Under the pieces are notes generated by a model. That model had not been told where the DNA came from and made no database searches. It was given only the letters and a program-made list of their open reading frames with translations. Position numbers and translations under genes: made by a program. 64,000 bases of DNA from JAKAQB01 sp027320105 (GTDB lineage: Bacteria > Actinomycetota > Acidimicrobiia > Acidimicrobiales > Palsa-688): the NCBI GenBank assembly GCA_027320105.1, contig DAHVMA010000064.1, positions 1 to 64,000 on the forward strand, written 5' to 3'. How positions within the stretch are numbered: position 1 is the stretch's first letter; every line of letters begins with the position of its first letter. Below, one piece after another: positions 8,028 to 16,385 of the stretch.

Positions 8028-8801
8028 TCACACCTCGCCGGCGTAGAGGTCGAGGGTCCGGGCCATGCCTCCGTCGGCGGCGATGGTCTCGCCGGTGACG
8101 AAGCGGGCGGCGTCGGAGGCGAGGAACACGACCACGTCGGCGACGTCCTCCGGCCGGCTCCAGCGGCGCAGCGGCGTCTGCGCCTCCACCGACTCCACCA
8201 CGCCGGGCACCGCCTTGTTGCGGGCCCACATCTGGGTGTCGACCACCCCGGGGGCCACGGCGTTGACCCGGATGCCCCACGGCCCGAGCTCCACGGCGAG
8301 CGAGCGCGTAGCGGCGTCGATCGCTCCCTTGGTCGCGGCGTAGGCGGCTCGGCGGGGGGTGCCGACGAGCCCCGACACGGACGACAGGTTCACGATCGAG
8401 CCGCGCCGGCGCTCCTTCATGGAGGGCAGCACGCGGGCGATGAGCAGGAGAGGGGCGCGCACGTTGACGGCGTAGAGGGCATCGACGGTCTCGGCGTCGA
8501 GCTCCTCGGTCGGCAGGCGCCGGCCGATCCCGGCGTTGTTGACCAGGATGTCGAGCGGCCCGAGCGCCGCCTGCGCCCGCTCGACTAGCCCAGCGGCCGC
8601 GGCCGGGTCGGCGAGGTCGGCCTCCAGCACCACAGGATCGTTGGAAAGAGCGGCCGCCACGACGTCGAGGGCGTCGCGGTGCCGGCCAGCGATCGCCACC
8701 CTCGCCCCGGCCCGGTCGAGTGCCCGGGCGATGCCAGCACCGATGCCCCTCGATGCGCCGGTGACGACGGCTCGCCGGCCGTCGAGGGAGAAGGGGTGCA
8801 C
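8028..8801 (-). CDS. Short-chain dehydrogenase/reductase, FabG-like
   Basis: A 257-residue classical SDR. The NAD(P)-binding TGASRGIG lies at residues 14-21, NNAG at 88-91, a catalytic Ser near 141, and YAATK with Y154 and K158. The C-terminus IAADGGMARTLDL is typical of FabG-like 3-oxoacyl or alcohol dehydrogenases. It is the last gene of the fabI-fabG-fabZ run; its GTG start follows the fabZ stop by one base, so it is probably co-transcribed. The true substrate is uncertain since a better FabG lies upstream. It may be a second ketoacyl reductase or act on another oxo-acid. Confidence 0.8.
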   Translation of the reverse strand: MHPFSLDGRRAVVTGASRGIGAGIARALDRAGARVAIAGRHRDALDVVAAALSNDPVVLEADLADPAAAAGLVERAQAALGPLDILVNNAGIGRRLPTEELDAETVDALYAVNVRAPLLLIARVLPSMKERRRGSIVNLSSVSGLVGTPRRAAYAATKGAIDAATRSLAVELGPWGIRVNAVAPGVVDTQMWARNKAVPGVVESVEAQTPLRRWSRPEDVADVVVFLASDAARFVTGETIAADGGMARTLDLYAGEV

Positions 8802-8802
8802 G

Positions 8803-9264
8803 TCAGGCCTCCACGATCACGAACAGCAGCGACGCCTGGCACGCCACGCTGCCGCCGACACGGGCCACGCCGGTGCCGCGCCCGGCGGTCGCGCCGAGCT
8901 GATCGAGGGTCACCTCGAGCTCCAGCGTGTCACCCGGGCCGACCTGGCGGCGGAAGCGCGCCTTGTCGATCCCCCCGAACAGCGGCAGCTTCCCTGCGAA
9001 CCGCTCGTCGCAGAGGACGGCGATGCCGCCCAGCTGGGCGAGGGCCTCGACCATGAGGACGCCGGGCAACGTCGGCCGCCCCGGGAAGTGGCCGGCGAAG
9101 AACGGCTCGTCCCCGCTGAGCCGCCACTCTCCGCGGGCCGCCCTCGCCGGGACCAGCTCGGTGACATTGTCGACGAAGAGGAACGGGGGGCGGTGGGGCA
9201 GGATCGCGGCGGGTTCGGGCAGCGCTGAGGCGGGAAGCGGATCCGGGTGCTCTTTCGGCATCAA
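8803..9264 (-). CDS. fabZ: 3-hydroxyacyl-ACP dehydratase
   Basis: Hot-dog fold dehydratase of 153 residues that removes water from 3-hydroxyacyl-ACP in fatty-acid elongation. ILPHRPPFLFVD starts the fold, the catalytic His is H59 in GHFPGRPTLPGVL, and the acidic partner is E73 in MVEALAQLGG. Its ATG overlaps the fabG stop by 4 bases, so translation is probably coupled. Family and role are clear from the motif pair. Confidence 0.9.
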   Translation of the reverse strand: MMPKEHPDPLPASALPEPAAILPHRPPFLFVDNVTELVPARAARGEWRLSGDEPFFAGHFPGRPTLPGVLMVEALAQLGGIAVLCDERFAGKLPLFGGIDKARFRRQVGPGDTLELEVTLDQLGATAGRGTGVARVGGSVACQASLLFVIVEA

Positions 9265-9965
9265 TGCCCCATCCCCAGACCGCCGTCGACCGGGATCACC
9301 GCACCCGTCACGTAGCCCGCCTCCTCCGACGCGACGAACCGCACCACCCCCGCCACCTCCTCGGGCGACGCCATCCGCCCGAGGGGCACGGCGGCGAGTA
9401 TCTCCTGGCGGCGCGCTTCGGGGAGCACCGCCGTCATATCGGTCTCCACGAACCCCGGGCTGACGACGTTGACCGTCACCTGCCGACCACCGAGCTCCCG
9501 TGCGAGGGAGCGGGCGAAGCCGATGAGGCCGGCTTTCGACGCTGCGTAGTTCGCCTGCCCGGCCCCACCCGACAGCGCCACGACCGACGAGATCACCACG
9601 ATGCGGCCCCGGCGCGCCCGGATCATCTTCGATGTCGCCCGCCTGACCACCCTGTAGGTCCCCACCAGGTTGGTGTCGAGCACCGACGTGAAAGCCTCCT
9701 CCTTCATCGACAGCAGGAGACCGTCCGCAGTGATGCCGGCGTTGGCGACCAGCACCTCGACCGGGCCCAGCTCCGCCTCGACCCGGGCGAACGCCGCCTC
9801 GACGTCGTCACCCGATGTCACGTCGCAGGCCACGGTGAGGAAGCCGTCGACCTCACCGGCACGCGACGTCACCGCCACCCGGTCACCGGCCTGCTCGAAG
9901 GCGGTGGCGACGGCGAGGCCGATGCCCCGGTTGCCGCCGGTGACGAGCACCACCCGGCCCGCCAC
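9261..9965 (-). CDS. fabG: 3-oxoacyl-ACP reductase
   Basis: A 234-residue SDR that reduces 3-oxoacyl-ACP with NADPH. GGNRGIG at residues 10-16, NAGIT near 76-80, SSVV near 126 and Y140-x3-K144 form the cofactor site and catalytic core. The tail ends VIPVDGGLGMGH as in FabG proteins. The GTG start at 9965 lies one base past the fabI stop at 9967-9969. The InhA-like reductase beside it recalls the mycobacterial fabG1-inhA pair, though the order here is fabI first. Confidence 0.9.
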   Translation of the reverse strand: MAGRVVLVTGGNRGIGLAVATAFEQAGDRVAVTSRAGEVDGFLTVACDVTSGDDVEAAFARVEAELGPVEVLVANAGITADGLLLSMKEEAFTSVLDTNLVGTYRVVRRATSKMIRARRGRIVVISSVVALSGGAGQANYAASKAGLIGFARSLARELGGRQVTVNVVSPGFVETDMTAVLPEARRQEILAAVPLGRMASPEEVAGVVRFVASEEAGYVTGAVIPVDGGLGMGH

Positions 9966-9966
9966 G

Positions 9967-10746
9967 TCACACCCCCATGGCGTGGTAACCGCCGTCCACG
10001 TGGACGAGCTCGCCGGTCGTCTTCGGGAACCAGTCCGACAGCAGCGCCACGCACGCCCGCGCCACCGGCTCGGGGTCGGACACGCTCCAGCCGAGCGGCG
10101 CCCGGTCGTCCCACACGTCCTCGAAGCGGGAGAAGCCGGGGATCGACTTGGCGGCCACCGTTCGGACCGGGCCGGCGGCCACGCAGTTGACCCGGATGTT
10201 GTCGGCGCCCAGGTCCCGTGCCAGGTACCGGGCCGTCGACTCGAGCGCCGACTTGGCCACACCCATCCAGTCGTAGCCCGGCCACGCCACCCGGTTGTCG
10301 AAGTCGAGCGCCACCACCGAACCGCCCCCCGACGCCCGCAGCGGCCCGAGGAGCCCCGCCGTCAGCGTCTTCAACGAGAACGCCGAGACGTGCAGCGCCT
10401 GGGAGACGTCCTCCCACGGAGCGTCGAGGAACCCGCCGCCGAGACAGCTTGGGGGGGCGAAGCCCACCGAGTGCAGCAGCCCGTCGAGGCGGCCGCCCCA
10501 GTGCTCGCCCAGCCACGCGGCCGCACCCCCCAGGTGCGCCGGCTCTGTCACGTCGAGCTCCAGGACCTCGGGGGGGTCGTCTAGGTGCCCGGCCACCCGC
10601 CGTGTGAGGGACATGGCCCGGCCGAAGCTGGTGAGCACCACCCTCGCCCCCTCCTCCTGGGCGAGGCGGGCCACCGCGAAGGCGAGCGACTCGTCGGTCA
10701 GCACGCCCGTGACCAGCAGGTGCTTGTCTTCCAGCAGTCCGGACAT
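9967..10746 (-). CDS. fabI: NADH-dependent enoyl-ACP reductase, InhA-like
   Basis: A 259-residue enoyl-ACP reductase that completes each elongation cycle. It aligns along its length with mycobacterial InhA: MSGLLEDKHLLVTGVLTDES at the N-terminus, LHSVGF near 91-96, F149, and the active pair Y158 and K165 in YDWMGVAK at the same numbering as InhA. The substrate-binding loop after AAGPVRT is shortened by several residues, which could tune chain-length preference. It heads the fabI-fabG-fabZ-SDR operon and is divergent from acpP, 90 bases away. A TATCGT hexamer 8 bases before the ATG suggests a leaderless or nearly leaderless transcript. Confidence 0.92.
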   Translation of the reverse strand: MSGLLEDKHLLVTGVLTDESLAFAVARLAQEEGARVVLTSFGRAMSLTRRVAGHLDDPPEVLELDVTEPAHLGGAAAWLGEHWGGRLDGLLHSVGFAPPSCLGGGFLDAPWEDVSQALHVSAFSLKTLTAGLLGPLRASGGGSVVALDFDNRVAWPGYDWMGVAKSALESTARYLARDLGADNIRVNCVAAGPVRTVAAKSIPGFSRFEDVWDDRAPLGWSVSDPEPVARACVALLSDWFPKTTGELVHVDGGYHAMGV

Positions 10747-10754
10747 GGGCGCTC

Positions 10755-10760
10755 ACGATA
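10755..10760 (-). promoter_or_regulatory. -10 element for the fabI operon
   Basis: On the minus strand the hexamer TATCGT lies 8 bases before the ATG at 10746. No clear -35 was seen. Confidence 0.45.
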
Positions 10761-10836
10761 GGCGCCAACCGGGGTCGGGGTCGGCGGGGGCGCTAGCGTC
10801 GTCGGGTCCCACCCAACGTCGAGTGAGAGGTCGGGG

Positions 10837-11082
10837 ATGGATCGCGAACAAGCACTGGCCACGTTCCAGGACTGCGTCGCCGAGGTGCTCGACATCGAGC
10901 CCTCCGAGGTGGTCCTGCCCGCCCGCTGGCGGGAGGACCTCGATGCCGACAGCCTGGCGGTGGTGGAGATCACCCTCGCGCTCAACGACGCCTTCTCGTT
11001 CAAGTTCCCCGAGGTGGACCCCGAGCAGATCCAGACGGTCGGCCAGGCCTTCGACATGGTGCGCGGCCTGCTCGGGGTTTGA
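10837..11082 (+). CDS. acpP: Acyl carrier protein
   Basis: An 81-residue acidic acyl carrier protein. The phosphopantetheine attachment serine is S39 in DADSLAVVE, the normal DSL motif with an Ala spacer. The four-helix arrangement and length are typical. It is divergent from the fabI operon and lies between this operon and the CarH-like regulator. Context makes it the carrier for the neighbouring type II fatty-acid enzymes. Confidence 0.9.
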   Translation: MDREQALATFQDCVAEVLDIEPSEVVLPARWREDLDADSLAVVEITLALNDAFSFKFPEVDPEQIQTVGQAFDMVRGLLGV

Positions 11083-11145
11083 CCATCGCAGCGCCCAGGC
11101 GGGCGCCGGGGGTTGCAAGCTGCCTTTGGCGGCCACAATGGTCCC

Positions 11146-11916
11146 ATGTCGACGGGCGCTCGCGTCACCCTCTCCCAGGCGGCCGATGAGCTCGGCGTGC
11201 ACTACCAGACGGCTTACCGGTGGGTGAGGCATGGCCGGCTGCCCGCCCTGAAGGTCAACGGCAGCTACGAGGTCGGCGTCGACGCCATCGCCGAGGTCAG
11301 GCAGTGGCGTGCAGCGCCGGCGCCGCCGCCGCAGCGGCGGGTGCGGTCCTGGGCGCCGTTCGCCGATCGGGCGCACGCCGCCCTAGCCTCCGGCGACGAG
11401 ACCAGTCTGGGCGAGCTGATCGCCGGCCTCGTGGAGGGCGGGGTCAGCCTGGGCCCCGTGTGCGACCACGTCCTTGCGCCGGCCCTGGCCGCCATCGGCG
11501 AGGCGTGGGCGGGCGGGAAGCTCAGCATCGCCGACGAGCACCGCGCTTCGGCGATCTGCGAGCGGGCCGTCGCCCGCTGGGCGCCGGCACGGCCGGGCCG
11601 ACCCAGGGGTGTGGCCGTCGTGTGCAGCCCCACGGAGGAGGGCCACGGGCTCCCGGGCCTGATGGCGACAGCGGTGCTCCGGGAGCACCACTGGCGGGTG
11701 CACCACCTTGGCGTCGGCGTCCCCCTCGACGCCGTGGGGCAGCTCGTGGTGCGGGAAGCTGCGGACGTCGTGGTGGTCAGCGTGGCGTGGCCTCCTGCCC
11801 TCCCCGAGGCCGCCCGACTGGCCGAGCGCCTGGCCGAACCCGGCCGCCGGGTCCTCCTCGGCCGGCCGGGTGGGACGCTGGCGCAGCTCGTCGCCGGCGT
11901 GGGCCCGGCCCCGTGA
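11146..11916 (+). CDS. CarH/LitR-like B12-binding transcriptional regulator
   Basis: A 256-residue protein in three parts. An N-terminal HTH (residues 6-50, VTLSQAADELGV with YRWVRHGRLPALKVNG) resembles the excisionase/MerR type. A helical bundle (70-145) carries the W-x9-E-H motif with W121, E131 and H132. A C-terminal Rossmann-like B12 domain follows, with H167 in EEGHGLPG. The spacing of these four residues matches, with a constant offset of 10, the W131/E141/H142/H177 set I recall for Thermus CarH, a light-sensing adenosylcobalamin repressor. The residue after the Trp is Ala instead of the His that binds cobalt after illumination there. Targets are unknown; acpP lies 63 bases upstream. 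Confidence 0.75.
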   Translation: MSTGARVTLSQAADELGVHYQTAYRWVRHGRLPALKVNGSYEVGVDAIAEVRQWRAAPAPPPQRRVRSWAPFADRAHAALASGDETSLGELIAGLVEGGVSLGPVCDHVLAPALAAIGEAWAGGKLSIADEHRASAICERAVARWAPARPGRPRGVAVVCSPTEEGHGLPGLMATAVLREHHWRVHHLGVGVPLDAVGQLVVREAADVVVVSVAWPPALPEAARLAERLAEPGRRVLLGRPGGTLAQLVAGVGPAP

Positions 11917-13482
11917 CTACGCGAAGGGGCGGCGGCGAGCCGGGGGCGGTGGCGGGTCGCCGGCCGCCGGCCGGACGTTCGGGGCGTCCCCGAGGCGGCG
12001 GCCCGTCCGCTGGCGCCATTCCGCCTCCGCCCGCCCGATCTCGGTGGAGGGCGGCGCCGCCACCCACGGCCAGACCTCCTCGGCGATGCGGCGCCAGTTG
12101 CCCCGCGACCCCAGGCCGGCGAGGACGGCGTACAGGCCGAGGTTGATGCGCTGCAGGACCACGAACGGTGGGGGCACGTTGGCCCGCTTCACGACAGGAT
12201 CGCCGGCGTCGAAGAAGTGCCGCAGGGTGTCGGAGGCGTAGTCGGCGGAGAAGCTCAGCTCCCGCTCCTCCCGCACGAGCTCGTAGTAGTGGCGGAAGTA
12301 GCCGGCGATCTGCTGGTCGGTCAGAGCGGGGTCGTGGTGGAGGAAGCCCGCCCGCTCTACGGCGGCGCGGAACTCATGGTCGTCAGGCGCCGTGACCGCG
12401 GTCTGCACCATGCGGGCCAGCAGGCTCACCTCGGCGGGGTCGAACCACTTCACGAGGCCGAAGTCCAGGAACGTCACCTGTCCCTGCCCATGGAAGAGGT
12501 AGTTGCCTGGATGGGGGTCGCCGTTGAAGACCTGCATGCTGTAGAGGCCGCCGAACACGAAGCGGAAGATCGTCTCGCCGGCGAGATCGCGTTCGTGCTG
12601 CGACCATCCGAGCGCCTCCTCGTAGCGGGCCCCGACGACCAGCTGCGACGTGAGCACCCGCCGGGAGGACAGCTCGGGCACCACCGCCGGCACGTGGATG
12701 TAGGGATGCCCCTCGTAGTAGCGGGCGAACACCTGCTGGTTGCGCGCCTCGAGCCGGTAGTCGAGCTCCTCGCCGATCCGGTCTCGAAGCTCGGTCACCA
12801 ATGCTGGCGCGTCCAGGCCGGGAAAGGCGAGCCGTATGACAGCGAGGAGCGTCGCGCTGTTGTCGAGGTCGGCGCGGATGGCCTCGTCGACGCCCGGGTA
12901 CTGCACCTTCACGGCCACTGCCCGCCCGTCCCGTGTGAGCGCGCGGTGCACCTGGCCGATGGACGCCGCCGCGAGCGGCACGGGGTCCCAGGTGTCGAAC
13001 AGCTCCTCTGGGGGCGCGCCGAGCTCCGAGGCGATGACCGACCCGGCGAGCTCGGCCGACATCGGCGGAGCGTCGGCCTGCAGCTGGGCCAGCTGGCGAC
13101 GGACTTCGGGGTCCAGCCCGGCGTCGAGGTAGCTCGCCATCTGCCCGAGCTTCATGAAAGCGCCCTTCATCGACCCCAGGGTCTCCACGACCTCGCTGGC
13201 CGTGCGCAGCTGGCGGCCGGTGCGCAGCTCTTGGCGACCGGCCGCCGACGCGAACAGCTGCCGGGCGGAGCTGCCCACGTAGCCGGCCCCGACCCGCGAT
13301 CCCATCCGTGCGAGCTCGAGGGCGCGACCACGGCGGTCGGTTGCCCGCACGGCGTGGCGGCGCGCCTTCGAAGGGTGGTGCCGGCGCCGGATGGCGAGCA
13401 ACGCGGCGCCTGACGCTGCGCCGCCGGCTGCCAGCACGCCGGCCGCCAGCACGCGGGCGGCCCACGCGCCGCGGCGCTTCAC
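11917..13482 (-). CDS. UbiB/ABC1/ADCK-family atypical kinase
   Basis: A 521-residue protein of the ABC1 family, whose members are ATP-binding atypical kinases linked to quinone and lipid metabolism. The hydrophobic N-terminus (ARVLAAGVLAAGGAASG) could anchor it to the membrane. Family motifs occur in order: KGAFMKLGQMASY (the KxGQ signature), AAASIGQVHRA, the Lys in VAVKVQYPG, DPHPGNYLF and LDFGLVKWF, the last two being catalytic and metal-binding loops. The GTG at 13482 overlaps the stop of a short pyrophosphatase-like fragment (CCGTGA), implying coupled translation. The Pro-rich tail is not part of the fold. Confidence 0.85.
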   Translation of the reverse strand: MKRRGAWAARVLAAGVLAAGGAASGAALLAIRRRHHPSKARRHAVRATDRRGRALELARMGSRVGAGYVGSSARQLFASAAGRQELRTGRQLRTASEVVETLGSMKGAFMKLGQMASYLDAGLDPEVRRQLAQLQADAPPMSAELAGSVIASELGAPPEELFDTWDPVPLAAASIGQVHRALTRDGRAVAVKVQYPGVDEAIRADLDNSATLLAVIRLAFPGLDAPALVTELRDRIGEELDYRLEARNQQVFARYYEGHPYIHVPAVVPELSSRRVLTSQLVVGARYEEALGWSQHERDLAGETIFRFVFGGLYSMQVFNGDPHPGNYLFHGQGQVTFLDFGLVKWFDPAEVSLLARMVQTAVTAPDDHEFRAAVERAGFLHHDPALTDQQIAGYFRHYYELVREERELSFSADYASDTLRHFFDAGDPVVKRANVPPPFVVLQRINLGLYAVLAGLGSRGNWRRIAEEVWPWVAAPPSTEIGRAEAEWRQRTGRRLGDAPNVRPAAGDPPPPPARRRPFA

Positions 13483-13613
13483 GGGTGGTCGTGGCGGCGC
13501 CGCGCCCGCTCGACGCGGCCCTCGGCCGCCTCGCGCACTTCCCAGCTGCCGGGCTCGGTGCCCTTGCCCGGCTCCAGCACCTTGTAGATCTCGAAGAAGT
13601 GGGCGATCTCCAT
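13479..13613 (-). pseudogene. C-terminal fragment of inorganic pyrophosphatase
   Basis: A 44-residue reading from ATG 13613: EIAHFFEIYKVLEPGK and the Trp-Glu segment that follows match the last 40 or so residues of family I inorganic pyrophosphatases, where the pattern is I-x-HFFxxYKxLEPGK. The N-terminal 110-120 residues with all metal-binding aspartates are missing; the DNA upstream shows no continuation in any frame I could recognise. It cannot be an active enzyme. Its stop overlaps the start of the UbiB-type gene, so it may survive as a leader peptide for that gene. Confidence 0.65.
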
Positions 13614-13766
13614 GCACCTGTTCGTACCACGACGCCGGCGTGCGCACCGGCACCCTTCGGAGGGGGCCGTGGACACCGGCCGCCGTGCTAGAACGCTGGG
13701 CGTGGACGGGGGAGCTGCCGCGGCGGCCAGGAGGAGGCGTCGCCCGCTGACCGCGCCCACGGGCGG

Positions 13767-14858
13767 GTGACGGTCCCGTCCCGCTGCGGGCGGGTCGTCG
13801 TGGTGGGAAGCCTCAACCTCGACCACACGGTCACGGTCGAGTGCCTTCCGCCGCCCGGCGCCACCGTGGCCGGCCGGTCGTACAGCACCGCCGCGGGCGG
13901 GAAGGGCCTCAACCAGGCGGTCGCCGCCGCCCGTCAGGGCGCGGACGTCGTCATGGTGGGAGCGGTGGGTGACGATCCCACCGGGGGATTGCTCGCCGGG
14001 GTCCTCGCCGATGAGAGCATCGACGTTGAATGGCTCCGCCGGGTGCCCGGCCCGAGCGGGACTGCCCTTGTGACCGTCGACGCGGCGGGGGCCAACACCA
14101 TCGTGGTCGTCCCCGGTGCCAACGGGGCCCTGGACGAGGACGACGTCCCGGTGCAGGTCGTCGCTGCCGCCGCTGTCGTGGTCTGCCAGCTCGAGGTGCG
14201 CCTGCCGGTGGTGCGCGCCGCCCTCGAGGCGGCCCGCCACGGCGGCGCCTTCACCATCTTGAACCCAGCACCGGCGCCGGGGCCGTTGCCTGACGGCGTC
14301 CTCGAGCTCGTCGACCTGGTGGTGCCAAACGAGGTGGAGGCGGCCGCGCTGGTGCCGCTGGCGGGCGGCCGCGGGCCGTTGGATGCGGCCGGTGCCGCCG
14401 GCCGGGCCCTCGTCGGCGCCGGGGCGGGCGCCGCCCTGGTGACGCTGGGCTCCCGCGGCGCGCTGCTGGTCGGACGGGGGACGGCGACGCCTGTCGGGCC
14501 CCTCGCCGTGCGCGCCGTTGACCCGACGGCCGCCGGCGACGCCTTCGTCGGCGCCCTCGCTGCAGCGCTGGCGGCCGGCGACTCCATGGTCGCGGCGACG
14601 AGGCGCGCCGCGGCGGCCGGGGCGCTGGCGACCACGCGGCTGGGTGCGGTGCCCAGCCTGCCGGACCGCCGGAGCGTCGAGCGGGCGCTGGCGGCCGTCG
14701 ACGCCGGCAAGGAGGCCACCCGGCTCGGCCCGGCCGGGTCGCGGTCCCGACCCCCGCCGGCAGGGACCCCTCCGCCGGGTCCGCGCCGACCGCCACCGTC
14801 CGGGGGCCCCGCCGGCGGGCCCGCCGGCCCGACCCGCCCGAGAGGATCCCGAGGCTGA
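13767..14858 (+). CDS. PfkB-family sugar kinase, ribokinase-like
   Basis: A 363-residue PfkB kinase. VVVGSLNLDHTV opens the fold, AAGGKGLNQAVAAARQG is the first PfkB signature region, and DPTAAGDAFVGAL near 252-264 holds the catalytic Asp and the anion hole; NPAP and PNEVEA are typical of ribokinases. Reaction: ATP-dependent phosphorylation of a sugar, probably ribose. The last 50 residues are Pro/Arg/Gly-rich and low-complexity, and their DNA contains an 18-base GC palindrome (14811-14828) that could form a hairpin. The real protein may end earlier in evolution, but no earlier stop exists. GTG 13767 is the first suitable start. Confidence 0.8.
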   Translation: MTVPSRCGRVVVVGSLNLDHTVTVECLPPPGATVAGRSYSTAAGGKGLNQAVAAARQGADVVMVGAVGDDPTGGLLAGVLADESIDVEWLRRVPGPSGTALVTVDAAGANTIVVVPGANGALDEDDVPVQVVAAAAVVVCQLEVRLPVVRAALEAARHGGAFTILNPAPAPGPLPDGVLELVDLVVPNEVEAAALVPLAGGRGPLDAAGAAGRALVGAGAGAALVTLGSRGALLVGRGTATPVGPLAVRAVDPTAAGDAFVGALAAALAAGDSMVAATRRAAAAGALATTRLGAVPSLPDRRSVERALAAVDAGKEATRLGPAGSRSRPPPAGTPPPGPRRPPPSGGPAGGPAGPTRPRGSRG

Positions 14859-14972
14859 TCGATCCCCTCCTCCGTGGCGGTCACACGGTCGTGGGAGCAT
14901 GGATCCCGGCTCGCCCGGCGCCGGTCCAGCCGGGCCGACCTGTCGTGGCGCATCCGACGAGGAGGGTCGAGG

Positions 14973-15779
14973 TTGGGCCTCAGGGACGGCTGGCTGCTGG
15001 CGCTCGATCCGAGGCCGGTGGGGTTCCCCGGCTGCGGTGGTTGCCCCTACCGCCGCCTCGACGCGCCGGCGGTCTGCCTCAGCTGCATGGAGGCGAGCGT
15101 CGGTGTCACGGGCCGCCCGCCGCTGCCGGCGCCGGTCGACCATAGGAGGTGTTCGGCGTGCTGCCATCCGCTGGCGCAGCGGCGGCGGTGCCCTCTGGTG
15201 TGGTGCACCCGCGCCGAGCGGGCCTGGTCGGTCGTGTTCGACATCGGCCCCTACCGTGGCGGGCTGCGGCGCGCCCTGCTGCGGTACAAGTACGGACGCC
15301 AGCAGTGGTGGGCGGGTGTGCTGGGCCGGCTCGTGGCGGGCTTCTTGGACCGCAACGCCGGGTGGTTCGAGGACTTCGCCGTGCTGACCGCTGTCCCCGC
15401 GTACGTGGGCCCTGGGGCACGGCGGCGGTGGGATCCGGTCGGTGACCTGCTGCGTGAAGCCGGCGCGTTGCTGGGACCGGCGTGGCCAATCGACGGCGAC
15501 CTCGTCGTGAAGTGCGCCGAGACGCCGGCGCTCTGCGGCCGGGACCGCCCGGGGCGCGTCCGTGCGGCTGCTGCGCTGCGCTCCCTCCTCGTGGTCCCCG
15601 AGCCCGAACGCGTGCGCGGCCGGCGCATCCTCGTGGTCGACGACGTCCTCGCCGAGGGCAGCACGCTGAGGGCGGTGGCCACCGCCTTGCGCTGCGCCGG
15701 CGCCCGGGAGGTCGCGGGCCTCGTGGTGGCACGGGCGCAGTGGGTGGGCTCGCCGGCCGCGCGCACCAGCGCCCGGTAG
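14973..15779 (+). CDS. ComF-like phosphoribosyltransferase-family protein
   Basis: About 268 residues from TTG 14973. I choose this start because AGGAGGG (14960-14966) lies six bases before it; a further-upstream GTG would add a Ser/Arg-rich tail. The N-terminal half has paired cysteines (CGGC, CLSC, CSACC and CPLVWC) that look like a zinc ribbon as in ComF/GntX proteins. The C-terminal half has the PRPP-binding loop RILVVDDVLAEGSTL. ComF proteins act in DNA uptake in naturally competent bacteria; in others their role is unclear. Its stop is next to the bifunctional-nuclease gene. Confidence 0.7.
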   Translation: MGLRDGWLLALDPRPVGFPGCGGCPYRRLDAPAVCLSCMEASVGVTGRPPLPAPVDHRRCSACCHPLAQRRRCPLVWCTRAERAWSVVFDIGPYRGGLRRALLRYKYGRQQWWAGVLGRLVAGFLDRNAGWFEDFAVLTAVPAYVGPGARRRWDPVGDLLREAGALLGPAWPIDGDLVVKCAETPALCGRDRPGRVRAAAALRSLLVVPEPERVRGRRILVVDDVLAEGSTLRAVATALRCAGAREVAGLVVARAQWVGSPAARTSAR

Positions 15780-15790
15780 TGTCGGCCCCG

Positions 15791-16360
15791 GTGGACGAAG
15801 ACCTCCGCTACATCAGTGTGGTCGACGTGTCGGTGGCCGTTCCGGCCGGCAACGGGGTCGAGGCAGGCCTGGTCGTCCTCGAGGAGCAGGGTGAGCCCTA
15901 CCGCCGGGTCCGGATGTTCATCGGCCAACCCGAGGCGCGGGCCATCCGGGTGGCCTGGCGCAACGAGATCTCCCCCCGTCCGTCGACCTGGGACCTGTTC
16001 GTCTCCACGGTCGCCCTACTCGGCGGCGCCATCGAGTCGGCCGTCCTGACCGACGTCCAAGACGGCAGGCACTACTTCGCGCAGCTGATGGTCCGCCTGC
16101 CCGGGGGCGGCGAGCCGCTGGCGGTGACGGCCCGCCCCTCCGATGCGATCGCGCTCGTCCTGCGGGCGCCGGCGGCGTTGCTCATGGCCCGCGGCCACGT
16201 CCTCGACGGCATCCCGGCGAGCGAGTCCCCCGCCTTGGCCGCGCCGGTCACCCCTGCCGAGGTGCCGTCGCCGCCCGGCCCGGCCCCGGCGCCCGGCGGT
16301 GGCATACGGCGTCACGCCGCTGGCGGGAGGAAGGTGGCATCGACCCCGGCACCCGGGTAG
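15791..16360 (+). CDS. Bifunctional nuclease-domain protein (DUF151)
   Basis: A 189-residue protein with a BFN/DUF151 domain: acidic N-terminal strand region, the segment ISPRPSTWDLFVSTVALLGG, and the signature TARPSDAIALVLRAPA. Members act as nucleases or regulators in plants and occur as single-domain proteins across actinobacteria; the biochemical role here is not known. The last 50 residues are Pro-rich. GTG 15791 is listed; another GTG at 15779 overlaps the ComF-like stop codon (TAGTG) and is possible. The gene runs convergently into valS with a 25-base gap. Confidence 0.75.
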   Translation: MDEDLRYISVVDVSVAVPAGNGVEAGLVVLEEQGEPYRRVRMFIGQPEARAIRVAWRNEISPRPSTWDLFVSTVALLGGAIESAVLTDVQDGRHYFAQLMVRLPGGGEPLAVTARPSDAIALVLRAPAALLMARGHVLDGIPASESPALAAPVTPAEVPSPPGPAPAPGGGIRRHAAGGRKVASTPAPG

Positions 16361-16385
16361 ATCGGAATGGTCGGGTCTCAGGCGA

